Positions 17,929 to 27,363 are shown, counted from the first letter of the stretch. The stretch is 64,000 nucleotides of DNA from Silvanigrella aquatica (GCF_001907975.1 NZ_CP017834.1:3219480-3283479); one strand, 5' to 3'. The notes: generated from the sequence alone by a model not told the origin. Numbers and translations are program-made.

Positions 17929-18965
17929 AACAATCTCCTCCAAACTTCATTTTTCAGTAAACCATCAAAACCAAACCCTGTTCCTTCAAAAGAAGGAATA
18001 AGTTTTGTATCATGAATTTCAAAAGTCTCTGAATAAATATTTTTCTCATAAAGATTGTGCGTTAAAAAACCGCAATGAGACTGATTTATATTAGCTATAT
18101 TATTTTTATAAAATAAAGCGGCCTCATATAGAGCAGTTAATTGTCCAAAAGGATGGTCCATATAACTTGTAAAAAGCACAGGTAAATTTTTACCTTTCAA
18201 ATTAAAAATATCATTTATTTTTTGTAGAGCAGGTTTTATAATTATAAAATCTACTATATTATTATTCTTATTAAAATCACCATAAAACCTGTCTAATGCC
18301 ATATTCAAATATGGAAATTTATTTTTTATTTCTACCCATTGGTTTATGTTAAAAGGAATTGGATCTTCAATAAAGTGAATGACGTCTAAACAATCCTTAA
18401 TATTTTCTAAAAAATGATTTATCTGATTTAAATTTAAAGTAGAATTAAAATCCAAACGCAATTTGATATTATTATTCTTCAGCTGTGGTGTTATTTTTTT
18501 TATTTGGATATATTCTTCGGCTAATGACATTCCACATTTTAATTTTATAAACGAAAATCCAAGCTGATTTAAATTTTCAATATATTTCTCGTTTAAGCTA
18601 AATAAATTCACACAAGTATAGTGATTTTTTGGCAAAATAATATCTTGAAAAATGTTGCATTTTAAAGCTCGATATTGAGCATCTATGTATGCAAAAAAAA
18701 GACTTTTTTCGAGATGGGAATTATAGATGCCTCTTGCTAAATTTTCAATTTGCTTTGATAAGGGGATGTCTCCTAATGTCTCCCAAGAAAAACAATCTGA
18801 ATATCCAAACCCTACATCCCTAAATGCAAATTTTAATAAAGCTCCTTCTTTATCTTGAGCTCCGTTTTCTTTTGCATTTAGAGCATAGATAGGTTTTAAA
18901 TTATATTTTGCATATTCAATATTCTCAATATTTAATTTTAAACTATTTATATTAAGCAATTTCAT
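17925..18965 (-). CDS. menC: o-succinylbenzoate synthase
   Basis: Enolase-superfamily dehydratase that converts SHCHC to o-succinylbenzoate. The proton-handling lysines fit FIKLKCGMS, and the metal ligands fit the Asp of LRLDFNS, the Glu of HFIEDPI and the Asp of MALDRFYG, with the second catalytic lysine in FIIIKPALQ. Length of 346 is within the family range. The divergent superfamily makes function hard to read from sequence alone, but the position between men genes, overlapping both its neighbours (14 bases with the NRDE gene upstream, ATGA with menE downstream), settles the assignment. Confidence 0.85.
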   Translation of the reverse strand: MKLLNINSLKLNIENIEYAKYNLKPIYALNAKENGAQDKEGALLKFAFRDVGFGYSDCFSWETLGDIPLSKQIENLARGIYNSHLEKSLFFAYIDAQYRALKCNIFQDIILPKNHYTCVNLFSLNEKYIENLNQLGFSFIKLKCGMSLAEEYIQIKKITPQLKNNNIKLRLDFNSTLNLNQINHFLENIKDCLDVIHFIEDPIPFNINQWVEIKNKFPYLNMALDRFYGDFNKNNNIVDFIIIKPALQKINDIFNLKGKNLPVLFTSYMDHPFGQLTALYEAALFYKNNIANINQSHCGFLTHNLYEKNIYSETFEIHDTKLIPSFEGTGFGFDGLLKNEVWRRLL

Positions 18966-19779
18966 GATATTTTAAAACAATCTTTTTTTCATTATCCACT
19001 TCAGATTTGATACTGTAATTTTGCTCATAAAGAAATCTTGATTTATTGGCTTCTATTCCAAAAAATAAGGTCGATCGCGTGCCGTATTTTTCTCCCTGAA
19101 TAAAAAGTGATGATAACACCATTTCCCATTCTGCAGGAACCCCTGTATTGGGCAAAGTTGACATAGGATATTTATTTGGATTTGTCATCTGTTTTTTAAA
19201 AAAATTCCAATAAAAATCTGCACTTTTTTCGGAAGAGGGCGATAAAAAAGAATCAAAAATATTTTTAGTGAAAGTGACTTTGGGCCAATTAGAATCTATT
19301 TTACCGTTACTTAATCCATAAATTTTTTTTTCATGAGCCCCATAGTGATGCAATATTTTGAACTCTCCATCCTTACTATGAAAATAATAAATTGAACTTG
19401 AATCTGAAAAAATAATATTAAATAAATTATACTCAGGAGAAATCTCATTTAATATTTTTAAATATTCTTTGGCTGATAAAGATGAATTTAAATAGTTTAA
19501 AATAATTTCTCCACGAGATTTCACACCATTTTTAATCGATAAAGGATCTCTAATGTTAGTTAGAATTGCCCATTTACCCATATAATGATTTTCACAGGCA
19601 AACCATGTTCCTTTTTGTTCTTCATCACGAGGGGCAATAATGGAATTACCATAATAATTAAAATTTTGATTCCAACCTTGCAGAGGAGAACTTCTACGTT
19701 TTTTCACTTCATCGCGATTTGAAATAAGAATAACCGGTATGTTTTTCATATAATTTATTATTAAAAATAAAGTACACAA
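18952..19779 (-). CDS. NRDE/TANGO2-family protein in the men operon
   Basis: 275 residues starting MCTLF: after Met removal Cys2 would be N-terminal, as in Ntn-type hydrolase folds. The family-naming motif occurs as LISNRDEVKKRRSSP, and other conserved parts are APRDEEQKGTWFA, WAILTNIRDP, SRGEIILNYL and the late STLPNTGVPAEWE followed by YGTRSTL. The bacterial role is not settled; the eukaryotic homologue TANGO2 is linked to haem and lipid handling. Here it is embedded between menA (6 bases away) and menC (overlapping), so an involvement with quinone or lipid metabolism is a reasonable but unproven inference. Confidence 0.85.
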   Translation of the reverse strand: MCTLFLIINYMKNIPVILISNRDEVKKRRSSPLQGWNQNFNYYGNSIIAPRDEEQKGTWFACENHYMGKWAILTNIRDPLSIKNGVKSRGEIILNYLNSSLSAKEYLKILNEISPEYNLFNIIFSDSSSIYYFHSKDGEFKILHHYGAHEKKIYGLSNGKIDSNWPKVTFTKNIFDSFLSPSSEKSADFYWNFFKKQMTNPNKYPMSTLPNTGVPAEWEMVLSSLFIQGEKYGTRSTLFFGIEANKSRFLYEQNYSIKSEVDNEKKIVLKYHEIA

Positions 19780-19785
19780 TCTGAA

Positions 19786-20679
19786 TTATCCTATTATAAA
19801 TCCAATGCCCATTAAGATACCAAAAATAATTTGCACCAATGCTGACATTCCTAAATATTTATTAAATATTTTTGAAGGCTCTTGAAATAGAATGCCATTT
19901 ATTACCAAAATTGCAATTGGCAACGACAAAAAAGACAACAGAGCCGCTGCCCTATGTCCTTCATAAATCCAAAATATATTAAGCAAATAAGTCATTGAAA
20001 ATAAAGATACTATTTCAAACCGTGCAAATTTTTTACCAAAACGTGCCGCAAGAGTCATTTTTCCAACGGTTTTATCACCCTTAAAATCACGAAAATTATT
20101 TATGGAAATTAAAACTGTAGCAAGCAGTCCAATTTGTAACCCAGCAACAAAGGCAGGAAGTGTAAAATATCCTGTATGAATATAAAATACCCCTCCCACA
20201 GCAGCCAAACCAAAAAATAAAATAACAAATAATTCGCCCAATCCCACATAAGCTAAGGGATAAGGACCACCGGTATAAAGATAACCACAAATTAATGAAA
20301 TAATACCAATAGCTAAAATAAAAATTCCGCCTTGAAAAACTAAAGGGAGTCCAAATAAAATCGCAATAAAAAAACTTAAAAATCCGCCAAATATGACTTG
20401 TTTCGGAGTCAATAAACCACTTTGCGCGACTCTTTTTGGCCCTATTCTCTTATCATTGTCTGCGCCTTTTTTGAAATCAAGAGCATCATTAACAAAATTT
20501 GTTCCAATTTGAATAAATATAGAAGCAAGAAGAGCCAATAAGCTTAAATTCCAATTTACTTTTTCTCCCGAAGGTTTTAACGCAACCATAGCAACAGCTG
20601 TTCCGACAAAAATAGGAGTAAAAGCCGCTGTTAATGTTTTAGGTCGAGAAGCTAAAAACCAGGGTATTATTTTATTCAT
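19786..20679 (-). CDS. menA: 1,4-dihydroxy-2-naphthoate polyprenyltransferase
   Basis: Membrane UbiA-family prenyltransferase that attaches the polyprenyl tail to DHNA, giving demethylmenaquinone. About 297 residues with roughly eight to nine helices. Both Asp-rich diphosphate/Mg sites are present: NFVNDALDFKKGADNDKR and INNFRDFKGDKTVGK. The characteristic N-terminus FLASRPKTLTAAFTPIFVGTA is clear. The start at 20679 follows GGA at seven bases; a GTG at 20703 is an alternative. It lies between menB and the NRDE gene in the same operon. Confidence 0.93.
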   Translation of the reverse strand: MNKIIPWFLASRPKTLTAAFTPIFVGTAVAMVALKPSGEKVNWNLSLLALLASIFIQIGTNFVNDALDFKKGADNDKRIGPKRVAQSGLLTPKQVIFGGFLSFFIAILFGLPLVFQGGIFILAIGIISLICGYLYTGGPYPLAYVGLGELFVILFFGLAAVGGVFYIHTGYFTLPAFVAGLQIGLLATVLISINNFRDFKGDKTVGKMTLAARFGKKFARFEIVSLFSMTYLLNIFWIYEGHRAAALLSFLSLPIAILVINGILFQEPSKIFNKYLGMSALVQIIFGILMGIGFIIG

Positions 20680-20709
20680 AAAAAAATCCATTAAAAATAT
20701 CACTGATAA

Positions 20710-21534
20710 TCAAGGAAATCTATCAAACTTATTAAAATCAGGTTTTCGTTTTTCGATAAATGCTTCCTTACCTTCTTTTGCTTCTTCACTTAAATAATAA
20801 AGAAGTGTCGCATTGCCTGCAAAGTCGAGCAATCCAATTTGCCCATCACAATCTGCATTTAAAGCGGCTTTTAGACAGCGTAACGCAAGAGGTGAATGCT
20901 CTAATATTTCACGACACCATTTTAATGTCTCTGTTTCAAGTTCATCCACAGGAACAACATGATTTACCAGACCCATATCCAATGCTTGTTGAGCACTATA
21001 TTGTCTACATAAAAACCATATTTCACGTGCTTTTTTCTGTCCAATTATACGTGCAAGATAACTGCTACCAAGACCGCCATCAAAGGAACCTACTTTAGGG
21101 CCCGTTTGCCCAAATTTGGCATTATCTCCCGCAATAGTTAAATCACAAACAACGTGAAGAACGTGACCGCCACCGATGGCATATCCTGCTACCATAGCAA
21201 CAACAGGCTTCGGCATAGAGCGGATAGATTTTTGCACATCTAAAATATTTAAACGCGGCATGCCATCTTGACCAACATAGCCGCCGTGGCCTCTTACTTT
21301 TTGATCTCCACCGGAACAAAAAGCTTCTTTACCTTCACCTGTTAAAATAATCACTCCAATTTTTGAATGATCTCTACAGATTTCAAGAGCTTCAAGAAGC
21401 TCTTTTACTGTTTCTGGTCTAAAAGCATTTCTGACGTGTGGCCTATTAATTGTTATTTTTGCAATACCATCTTCCGTTCTCTCTAACTTAATATCAACAA
21501 ATTCTTTCATACTATGCCAAATATTTGAATTCAT
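20710..21534 (-). CDS. menB: 1,4-dihydroxy-2-naphthoyl-CoA synthase
   Basis: Crotonase-fold enzyme that closes the second ring in menaquinone synthesis. 274 residues, typical length. The oxyanion-hole segments [17 protein letters not shown] and [21 protein letters not shown], and the [23 protein letters not shown] block, are specific for MenB among crotonases. It is the first gene of menB-menA-NRDE-menC-menE-MFS. GGAGATG precedes the start. The 470-base region upstream should contain the promoter. Confidence 0.96.
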   Translation of the reverse strand: MNSNIWHSMKEFVDIKLERTEDGIAKITINRPHVRNAFRPETVKELLEALEICRDHSKIGVIILTGEGKEAFCSGGDQKVRGHGGYVGQDGMPRLNILDVQKSIRSMPKPVVAMVAGYAIGGGHVLHVVCDLTIAGDNAKFGQTGPKVGSFDGGLGSSYLARIIGQKKAREIWFLCRQYSAQQALDMGLVNHVVPVDELETETLKWCREILEHSPLALRCLKAALNADCDGQIGLLDFAGNATLLYYLSEEAKEGKEAFIEKRKPDFNKFDRFP

Positions 21535-22005
21535 GAGACATCTCCTTGCTGAATCTTTGTTCTACAGATCAAAATCCTTTTAGCTTAATACTGCGCTTAA
21601 GCACAACAATTCAAGCAGTTTATTGATAAAGAAAATTTTAAACCCTCGCTACAGAATGTGGAGTAAGCTTAATAAAATTGCTTACCATTAACTTTGAATT
21701 ATTTATAATACTATTAACATTTGTATTTAAATAAATAAAACGCATTTGTATTTTAAAAATAAAATGTTTTTAGTTAAATATATCATTATCATTTTGATCT
21801 ATATTAATATTAATATAGTTCTTATTAGAAAATAATTCATGGTTGACAATGCGTATTCAAATCTGTACATAGAAACATAAAGTTGCATTAAGCCAACTTC
21901 ACGTTTCTATTCATAATTTATTTACAAAAATATTGCTTTAAATACATTAGAAAATTTTATTATCAAAATATTTATTTTTAAATCTGAAAATAAAAGGTAA
22001 AAATC
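21535..22005. other. intergenic with promoter-like and hairpin elements
   Basis: AT-rich region between divergent menB and an orphan gene. No protein gene was recognised. It contains a TTGACA at 21843 followed by the hairpin at 21870-21909, described separately. The remainder shows only short A/T repeats. Confidence 0.5.
21843..21909 (+). promoter_or_regulatory. TTGACA element followed by imperfect hairpin in leader of orphan gene
   Basis: TTGACA (21843-21848) with a 17-base spacer leads to a weak -10 (TACATA at 21866). The expected transcript would begin with a hairpin made by TAGAAAC/GTTTCTA (7 pairs, 21870-21876 with 21903-21909) and an inner AAGTTG/CAACTT (6 pairs). About 96 bases separate it from the ATG at 22006. 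It may be a 5' leader element, a small RNA, or the relic of a terminator. Confidence 0.3.
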
Positions 22006-22581
22006 ATGCCAATCGAAGATAATTCAATAAAAATATTAATTGACTCATTTCCAAAAACATTTTACTATTTGCAATCTATTTTGCATATTAATAAAATAGA
22101 TATTATTTTCGAATTTTATGAAAGCCATGAATTTAATAATTACCTTGAAAATATAAAATCTCCTGAAGGCATAACCATTGAAGAATCATTTTATTTATTT
22201 ATAAAAAATATTAATTACTTAAATAATAGTATTATTAAATACTGTTTAATACACGAAATAAACGCAATTATTTTTAAAATGATTAACATTTGTGAAAGCA
22301 CACATCTTAAAATTAAAATTATTAAATTCAATCATCTCTTCAATAACTATTGGACAATAATAAATTACCCCAAAAATTGTAACTATTTTTTTCAATTTAA
22401 AAAAAATTTAAATATGAATCAATCAAGCATTAAATTACTTTATGCTTCTACAAATAAAAAATATACTTGTGCAAAAATCAACAACAATATTGAAAATTAT
22501 CTAGATAAATATTTTAATGAAAGAGAAATCATAGACTCTACAATGGAAAACATTTTAAAAAATATCGGTTTTATTTTATAA
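22006..22581 (+). CDS. orphan AT-rich protein, function unknown
   Basis: 191 residues dominated by Ile, Asn, Lys and Tyr, reflecting very AT-rich DNA, with AAAGGTA ahead of the ATG. No signal peptide, membrane helix or known motif; predicted mostly helical. Composition is more extreme than its neighbours, as in recently acquired or lineage-restricted genes. I recognise no family. The long open frame in DNA this rich in stop codons argues for real coding. Confidence 0.55.
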   Translation: MPIEDNSIKILIDSFPKTFYYLQSILHINKIDIIFEFYESHEFNNYLENIKSPEGITIEESFYLFIKNINYLNNSIIKYCLIHEINAIIFKMINICESTHLKIKIIKFNHLFNNYWTIINYPKNCNYFFQFKKNLNMNQSSIKLLYASTNKKYTCAKINNNIENYLDKYFNEREIIDSTMENILKNIGFIL

Positions 22582-22587
22582 TTTTGG

Positions 22588-22815
22588 CTATGAAATTTCT
22601 AAAATTCCAAGAATTTCTTGCTCTCCGATTTTATTATTTTCTCCTAGTTTTTGATGATTTGTAGATTCCATAACATTAGTTGCCATTCTTTTCAACTCAT
22701 TTTTTGCAATTTTATATTCAGAAAGCCTTGTTTTACAGAGCCCTCATAAGGGTATCAAATTCAGGATTGGATTCAATTCCTTCAAATTCAAAAACTTCTT
22801 TATGATTTAAGGATT
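22588..22815 (-). pseudogene. frameshifted remnant of a small gene
   Basis: Reading the minus strand, one frame gives a coding-like segment ending GIESNPEFDTLMRAL and a stop; one base out of frame the sequence continues CKTRLSEYKIAKNEL and RMATNVMESTNHQ, ending LEIS and a stop at 22588. The pieces join into one plausible helical protein if a single base change is assumed. No start codon or ribosome site is obvious and its upstream part runs into the gcvPB end. Confidence 0.35.
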
Positions 22816-22821
22816 TTTTAG

Positions 22822-24297
22822 TTAATCCTTAAATTTATATGTCAATTTTAACTCTCTTGCCGCCTTTGTTTCATCTACTTTTTCCCTAAAAACTCTTTTG
22901 GGATAAATAACAGAAGAATCACCATTTGATAATATTTCCTTCAATGATGCTACAAAACGATCAAGCTCACTTTTGCTTTCCGTCTCTGTGGGCTCAATCA
23001 TCAAAGCATTTTTCACACAAAGAGGAAAATACACTGTAGGCGGATGAATGCCGTAGTCAATTAATGCTTTTGCAATTTTAGAAGTGTCCCATCCTTTATC
23101 TTTTAAATTTTTATCGTTAAAAACCACTTCGTGCAAATGATTTCCATCTACGGGAATATGTAAAACATCTTTTAATTGTGATTTGATATAATTTGCATTT
23201 AAAATAGCATTTTCACTCACCTGACGTAATCCAGTATCACCTAAAGCTTTAATGTAGCACCACGCACGAATAAACATTCCGTAATTTCCATAAAAAGCTT
23301 TTACGCGTCCAATGGATTTAGAAAAAGAATAATTTAATGAATAATTTCCATTGCTATTTTCAACACGAGGGATAGGTAAGTAAGGTAACAATTTCTCACT
23401 TACAGCAATTGGTCCACTTCCGGGACCACCACCTCCATGCGGGGTTGTAAATGTTTTGTGCAAGTTAAATTGAATGACATCGGCTCCATAATCTCCTGGA
23501 CGACTTAAGCCGAGAACCGCATTCATGTTGGCGCCATCTATATATAAAAGTGAATCATTATCATGTAATAATTTAGCAATTTGCAAAATATTTTTTTCAA
23601 AAAATCCTAGCGTATTTGGATTTGTCAACATCATACCTGCCACATCATCATTCAAAACCGCTTTAACAGAATCTAAAGTAACATAACCATCAGAGCCCGT
23701 TGCTACTTGAACAATATTAAACCCGGCTAAGGCCGCACTTGCCGGATTTGTACCATGAGAAGTATCTGCGGTGATAATTGTTTTTCTATTTTTCCCTTTA
23801 TTCCTATGATATGCAGAAATTAATAACAATCCTGTAAATTCCCCTTGCGCTCCTGCGCTGGGCTGTAACGAAACACCAGGCATTCCTGTAATATTTTTTA
23901 AATCTTCTTGCAGCTCGTACATAATTTGCAAATGAGCCTGAGACCATTCTAGAGGATCGTAAGGATGCAATTCACAAATTTCAGAACTGCGCGCCACTTC
24001 TTCATTTAATCGGGGATTGTGTTTCATAGTACAAGAGCCTAAGGGATAAATACCCAAATCAATCGCACAATTCCAAGTAGAAAGTCTTGTAAAATGGCGT
24101 ACAACTTCTGGCTCTGATAGCTCAGGAAGCCGTGCTTTATTTTTTCTTAAATTATTTTGAAATAATTTTTGTATATTTATTGCAGGGACATCAAGTTTAG
24201 GTAACCCAATACCGCATGCTCCCGTATGTGAACGTTCAAACAAAAGATCTTCTTCTAAAACAACAGTATTGCCAGTATTTTTATTTAAAAATTCCAT
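22822..24297 (-). CDS. gcvPB: glycine dehydrogenase (decarboxylating) subunit 2
   Basis: PLP-bearing half of the split P-protein, which decarboxylates glycine and loads aminomethyl onto lipoyl-GcvH. 491 residues. The PLP lysine is in FNLHKTFTTPHGGGGPG; THGTNPASAALAG and DGANMNAVLG line the cofactor site. The split form (PA plus PB) rather than one fused 950-residue protein is typical of many non-enteric bacteria. It is 11 bases after gcvPA and is the last gene of the gcv operon. Confidence 0.96.
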   Translation of the reverse strand: MEFLNKNTGNTVVLEEDLLFERSHTGACGIGLPKLDVPAINIQKLFQNNLRKNKARLPELSEPEVVRHFTRLSTWNCAIDLGIYPLGSCTMKHNPRLNEEVARSSEICELHPYDPLEWSQAHLQIMYELQEDLKNITGMPGVSLQPSAGAQGEFTGLLLISAYHRNKGKNRKTIITADTSHGTNPASAALAGFNIVQVATGSDGYVTLDSVKAVLNDDVAGMMLTNPNTLGFFEKNILQIAKLLHDNDSLLYIDGANMNAVLGLSRPGDYGADVIQFNLHKTFTTPHGGGGPGSGPIAVSEKLLPYLPIPRVENSNGNYSLNYSFSKSIGRVKAFYGNYGMFIRAWCYIKALGDTGLRQVSENAILNANYIKSQLKDVLHIPVDGNHLHEVVFNDKNLKDKGWDTSKIAKALIDYGIHPPTVYFPLCVKNALMIEPTETESKSELDRFVASLKEILSNGDSSVIYPKRVFREKVDETKAARELKLTYKFKD

Positions 24298-24308
24298 TGT
24301 GTATTACC

Positions 24309-25670
24309 TCATCCAAATCTTTTTAAAAGATCACATAAAATATCGATATCTTCACGAGATTTTTTTTCAGTAATTGCAATTAATAGACCATTTTTATCTT
24401 CAGAAAAAAATCTTTGTAAAGAAACACCAGGTGCCACATTATTTTCAATACATTTTTTTATAAATTCTTGCGAAGAAATATTTAAATCTAAAACAAATTC
24501 ATTAAATGATTGTGATTTTTGATATCTTAATTTTGCTTTACCTAATTTCGTAAGTTCAGATTTGGCATACTCTGTTTTGGCAATATTTTGCTCGGCGAGC
24601 TCTACAAAACCATTTTTTCCTACCAAGGAAAGCCAAATTGTAGACCATAGAGCACATAAGTTTTGATTTGTACAAATATTTGATGTGGCTTTTTCTCTTC
24701 TTATATGCTGCTCTCGTGTGCTTAATGTTAAGGTATAACTTCTTTTTCCCTTGGCATCAATTGTTTCACCACAAAGTCTGCCGGGCATTTGTCTTACATT
24801 TTCCAATCGTGTTGTAAAAAGACCTAAATAAGGGCCTCCAAAGCTTTGTGGCAGACCAAAACTTTGTCCTTCTCCCGTCGCAATATCAGCTTCATATTCT
24901 CCAGGAGTTTGCAGCAATGCTAAGCTTAAGGGTTCTGTTACATTAGCAGAAAATAAAGTGCCTTTTGAATGTGCTAAATGAGAGAATTCTTGCATATCTT
25001 CTATGCAACCAAAAAAATTCGGGCTTTGTACAATGAGCAAAGCCACATCCTCACTTAATAATGACTTCGTCGCCGTTAAGGATGTTTTACCATCGTCTGT
25101 TCTAGGAATTACAGTTACTTCTATACCTAAATTTGTTAAATAAGTTTTTAAAACTTCAATATATTCGGGATGCACTCCCGATGAAACTAATATTCTTTTT
25201 CTATTTGTTTTAATGCGCATGGCCATTAAAGCGGATTCTGCCATACTTGTTGAACCATCATAGTGAGAGGCATTGGAAATTTCCATGCTAAATATTTCTG
25301 CGATCATACTTTGAAATTCAAATAAAGATTGCAACGTTCCTTGTGAAAATTCTGGCTGATAGGGTGTATATGAAGTTAAAAACTCACCTCGTAAAGTCAA
25401 TTGATTTACAGCCGCTGGACAAAAATGATCATAAACACCGGCGCCTAAAAAACTTAAAGCCGATTTTTTGTTTCTTGAATTTTTAATTATATTTGCAATT
25501 TTTCTTTTAATTTCAATTTCAGATAATCCATCACCAATAGAGAGATGTTTTTTTAATCTGACTTCTTCGGGAATACCAATAAGAAGATCTTCTATATTAT
25601 TCGCACCACATGCTGCTAATATTTCTTTTTTATTTTGCTCAGTGGTTGGAAGTAAACGATGTGCAGACAT
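24309..25670 (-). CDS. gcvPA: glycine dehydrogenase (decarboxylating) subunit 1
   Basis: Non-PLP partner of the split P-protein; 453 residues, normal length. Family features include the start RLLPTTEQNKKEIL, FLGAGVYDHFCPAAVNQL, the YTPYQPEFSQGTLQSLFEFQ block, YDGSTSMAESALMA, and LSTREQHIRREKATSNICTNQ. The ribosome site GAGGG lies ten bases before the ATG. A strong intrinsic terminator (25691-25717) lies in the gap between this gene and gcvH, so expression of gcvPA-PB is probably reduced relative to gcvT-H or depends on readthrough. Confidence 0.96.
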   Translation of the reverse strand: MSAHRLLPTTEQNKKEILAACGANNIEDLLIGIPEEVRLKKHLSIGDGLSEIEIKRKIANIIKNSRNKKSALSFLGAGVYDHFCPAAVNQLTLRGEFLTSYTPYQPEFSQGTLQSLFEFQSMIAEIFSMEISNASHYDGSTSMAESALMAMRIKTNRKRILVSSGVHPEYIEVLKTYLTNLGIEVTVIPRTDDGKTSLTATKSLLSEDVALLIVQSPNFFGCIEDMQEFSHLAHSKGTLFSANVTEPLSLALLQTPGEYEADIATGEGQSFGLPQSFGGPYLGLFTTRLENVRQMPGRLCGETIDAKGKRSYTLTLSTREQHIRREKATSNICTNQNLCALWSTIWLSLVGKNGFVELAEQNIAKTEYAKSELTKLGKAKLRYQKSQSFNEFVLDLNISSQEFIKKCIENNVAPGVSLQRFFSEDKNGLLIAITEKKSREDIDILCDLLKRFG

Positions 25671-25690
25671 TTTTATTTCCCTCTTAAAAA

Positions 25691-25717
25691 AAAGGGCGGG
25701 TTTTTAAAAGCCCGCCT
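25691..25717 (-). terminator. intrinsic terminator inside the gcv operon, between gcvH and gcvPA
   Basis: On the minus strand GGCGGG (25716 to 25711 side) pairs with CCCGCC (25700 to 25695 side) around an A/T-rich interior, followed by a run of eight U. This is a textbook Rho-independent terminator in a 64-base gap within the operon. Confidence 0.85.
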
Positions 25718-25734
25718 CTAACTTGCATTTATTT

Positions 25735-26115
25735 TTATACACCTTCTGAAATATATTTTTCATATTCCGAGGCAGACAGTAATCCCGAAGGAACTTGATC
25801 AATTTCTACTTTGATCAACCAACCATTTTGATAAGCATCTTGTGAAAGATTTTCTGGAGCATCGACAATGGCTGTATTGATTTCAACAACTTTACAAGTG
25901 GCAGGAGCATAAAGCTCACTCACTGTTTTGGTAGATTCAATGGTACCAAAAGCATCGTTTGCGTTGAAGTTTGTTCCTACTTTAGGCAACTCTAAAAAAA
26001 CGACATCCCCAAGCTGATCTATTGCAAACTTTGTCACACCAATGGATGCTTTTTTCCCATCAATTTTTATCCATTCATGCTCTTTAGTGTATTTTAATTC
26101 ATTTGGATAAGACAT
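25735..26115 (-). CDS. gcvH: glycine cleavage system H protein
   Basis: Lipoyl carrier shuttling the aminomethyl group between P, T and L proteins. 126 residues, the usual size. The lipoylation lysine is Lys63 in the motif FGTIESTKTVSELYAP, and the N-terminal YTKEHEWIKIDGKKASIGVTKFA is typical. It lies 32 bases downstream of gcvT and is followed at once by a strong terminator hairpin. Confidence 0.97.
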   Translation of the reverse strand: MSYPNELKYTKEHEWIKIDGKKASIGVTKFAIDQLGDVVFLELPKVGTNFNANDAFGTIESTKTVSELYAPATCKVVEINTAIVDAPENLSQDAYQNGWLIKVEIDQVPSGLLSASEYEKYISEGV

Positions 26116-26147
26116 ATTTTTCTCCTTCTAAACATATAACAAATACT

Positions 26148-27272
26148 TTATCCCTGCACACTACCATGAACAAAAAAAGGCTTTTTGACAACTGTTGCTA
26201 ATTTTTTTTCTCCACGAATTTCTATCCAAATTTCTGAACCCAACTTAGCATTTTCTGATGAAACATATGCCATTCCAATATTTTTAGACAATGTAGGGGA
26301 GGGACTGCCGCTTGAAATGAAGCCAATTTCATTCCCATTCTCTTTTGCAGAAAATACTTTATAACCATGGCGACCAATTGCTTTGTCCTGCATTTCAAAT
26401 GCAATAAGTCGTTTTTTTAATCCTTCTTCTTTTTGTCTTAGTAAAATGTCTTTTCCAATAAATGAATTTTTATCGAATTTTGTAATCCATGACAAACCAC
26501 ATTCAAGAGCCGTTGTCGTATTATCCATATCATTTCCATACAACAAATAGCCGCATTCCAATCGCAAAGTATCACGTGCACCCAATCCACAAGGTTTCAC
26601 ACCATAATCTTGGCCAATTTGAAGCAAGCCTTTCCAAATTTTGGAAGCAACTGATGCGGGAAAGTACAATTCATAACCCAGCTCTCCTGTGTAACCTGTA
26701 CGCGCAATAATAGCTGGTGTGCCTAATACTTTTCCTTCGGTAAAATGATAATATGCCAAATCAGTTATTTTAACATCAACAACTTTTGCAATAAGTTCAC
26801 GGCTTTTAGGTCCTTGTATGGCAATTTGCGCATAATCATCACTCATATTTTCAAGAATAACGCCTTGTTTTGGACAGTGTTCTTTAAGCCAAGCAAAATC
26901 TTTTTCAATATTATTCGCATTGACACAGAGAAAAAAGGAATCAAAACCTCTTCTATATATAATAATATCGTCGACAACAGTTCCATTATCGTAACAAAAG
27001 GCATTATATTGCGCTTGTCCTATATTTATTTTTGCCACATCATTAATGGTCATCATTTGTAAAAATTCAAGAGCACCACGCCCCGTGACATTAAATTCAC
27101 CCATATGACTGACATCAAATAAACCTACTGAGTTTCTTACACATTTATGTTCATCTACAACCCCAGAATATTGGACGGGCATATTCCAACCCGCAAAGGG
27201 AACCATTCTTGCACCCAATGACACATGCTCTTCATAAAGGGGGGTCATTTTTAATTTTTCAGTTGTAGACAT
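26148..27272 (-). CDS. gcvT: glycine cleavage system T protein (aminomethyltransferase)
   Basis: Releases ammonia and passes the methylene group from aminomethyl-GcvH to tetrahydrofolate. 374 residues. Family features include the start TPLYEEHVSLGARMVPFAGWNMPVQY, the folate-site region VGLFDVSHMGEF, the catalytic-loop AIQGPKS, and RTGYTGELGYELYF. First gene of the operon gcvT-gcvH-gcvPA-gcvPB. No glycine riboswitch was recognised in the short upstream region. Lipoamide dehydrogenase (L protein) is not in the window. Confidence 0.97.
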   Translation of the reverse strand: MSTTEKLKMTPLYEEHVSLGARMVPFAGWNMPVQYSGVVDEHKCVRNSVGLFDVSHMGEFNVTGRGALEFLQMMTINDVAKINIGQAQYNAFCYDNGTVVDDIIIYRRGFDSFFLCVNANNIEKDFAWLKEHCPKQGVILENMSDDYAQIAIQGPKSRELIAKVVDVKITDLAYYHFTEGKVLGTPAIIARTGYTGELGYELYFPASVASKIWKGLLQIGQDYGVKPCGLGARDTLRLECGYLLYGNDMDNTTTALECGLSWITKFDKNSFIGKDILLRQKEEGLKKRLIAFEMQDKAIGRHGYKVFSAKENGNEIGFISSGSPSPTLSKNIGMAYVSSENAKLGSEIWIEIRGEKKLATVVKKPFFVHGSVQG

Positions 27273-27363
27273 AGGCTCTCTCCCTAATATTTAAAGATTT
27301 TTATGCAGCAAGGCTCATAATCCTTTTCTTGAAATCAGGAGTCAACCACACAAGAATAAAAAA

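Noticed and set aside
27273-27363. Possible glycine riboswitch upstream of gcvT
   Set aside because: The upstream gap is about 90 bases, and no tandem glycine-aptamer core was found; the only hairpin is the ppa terminator.
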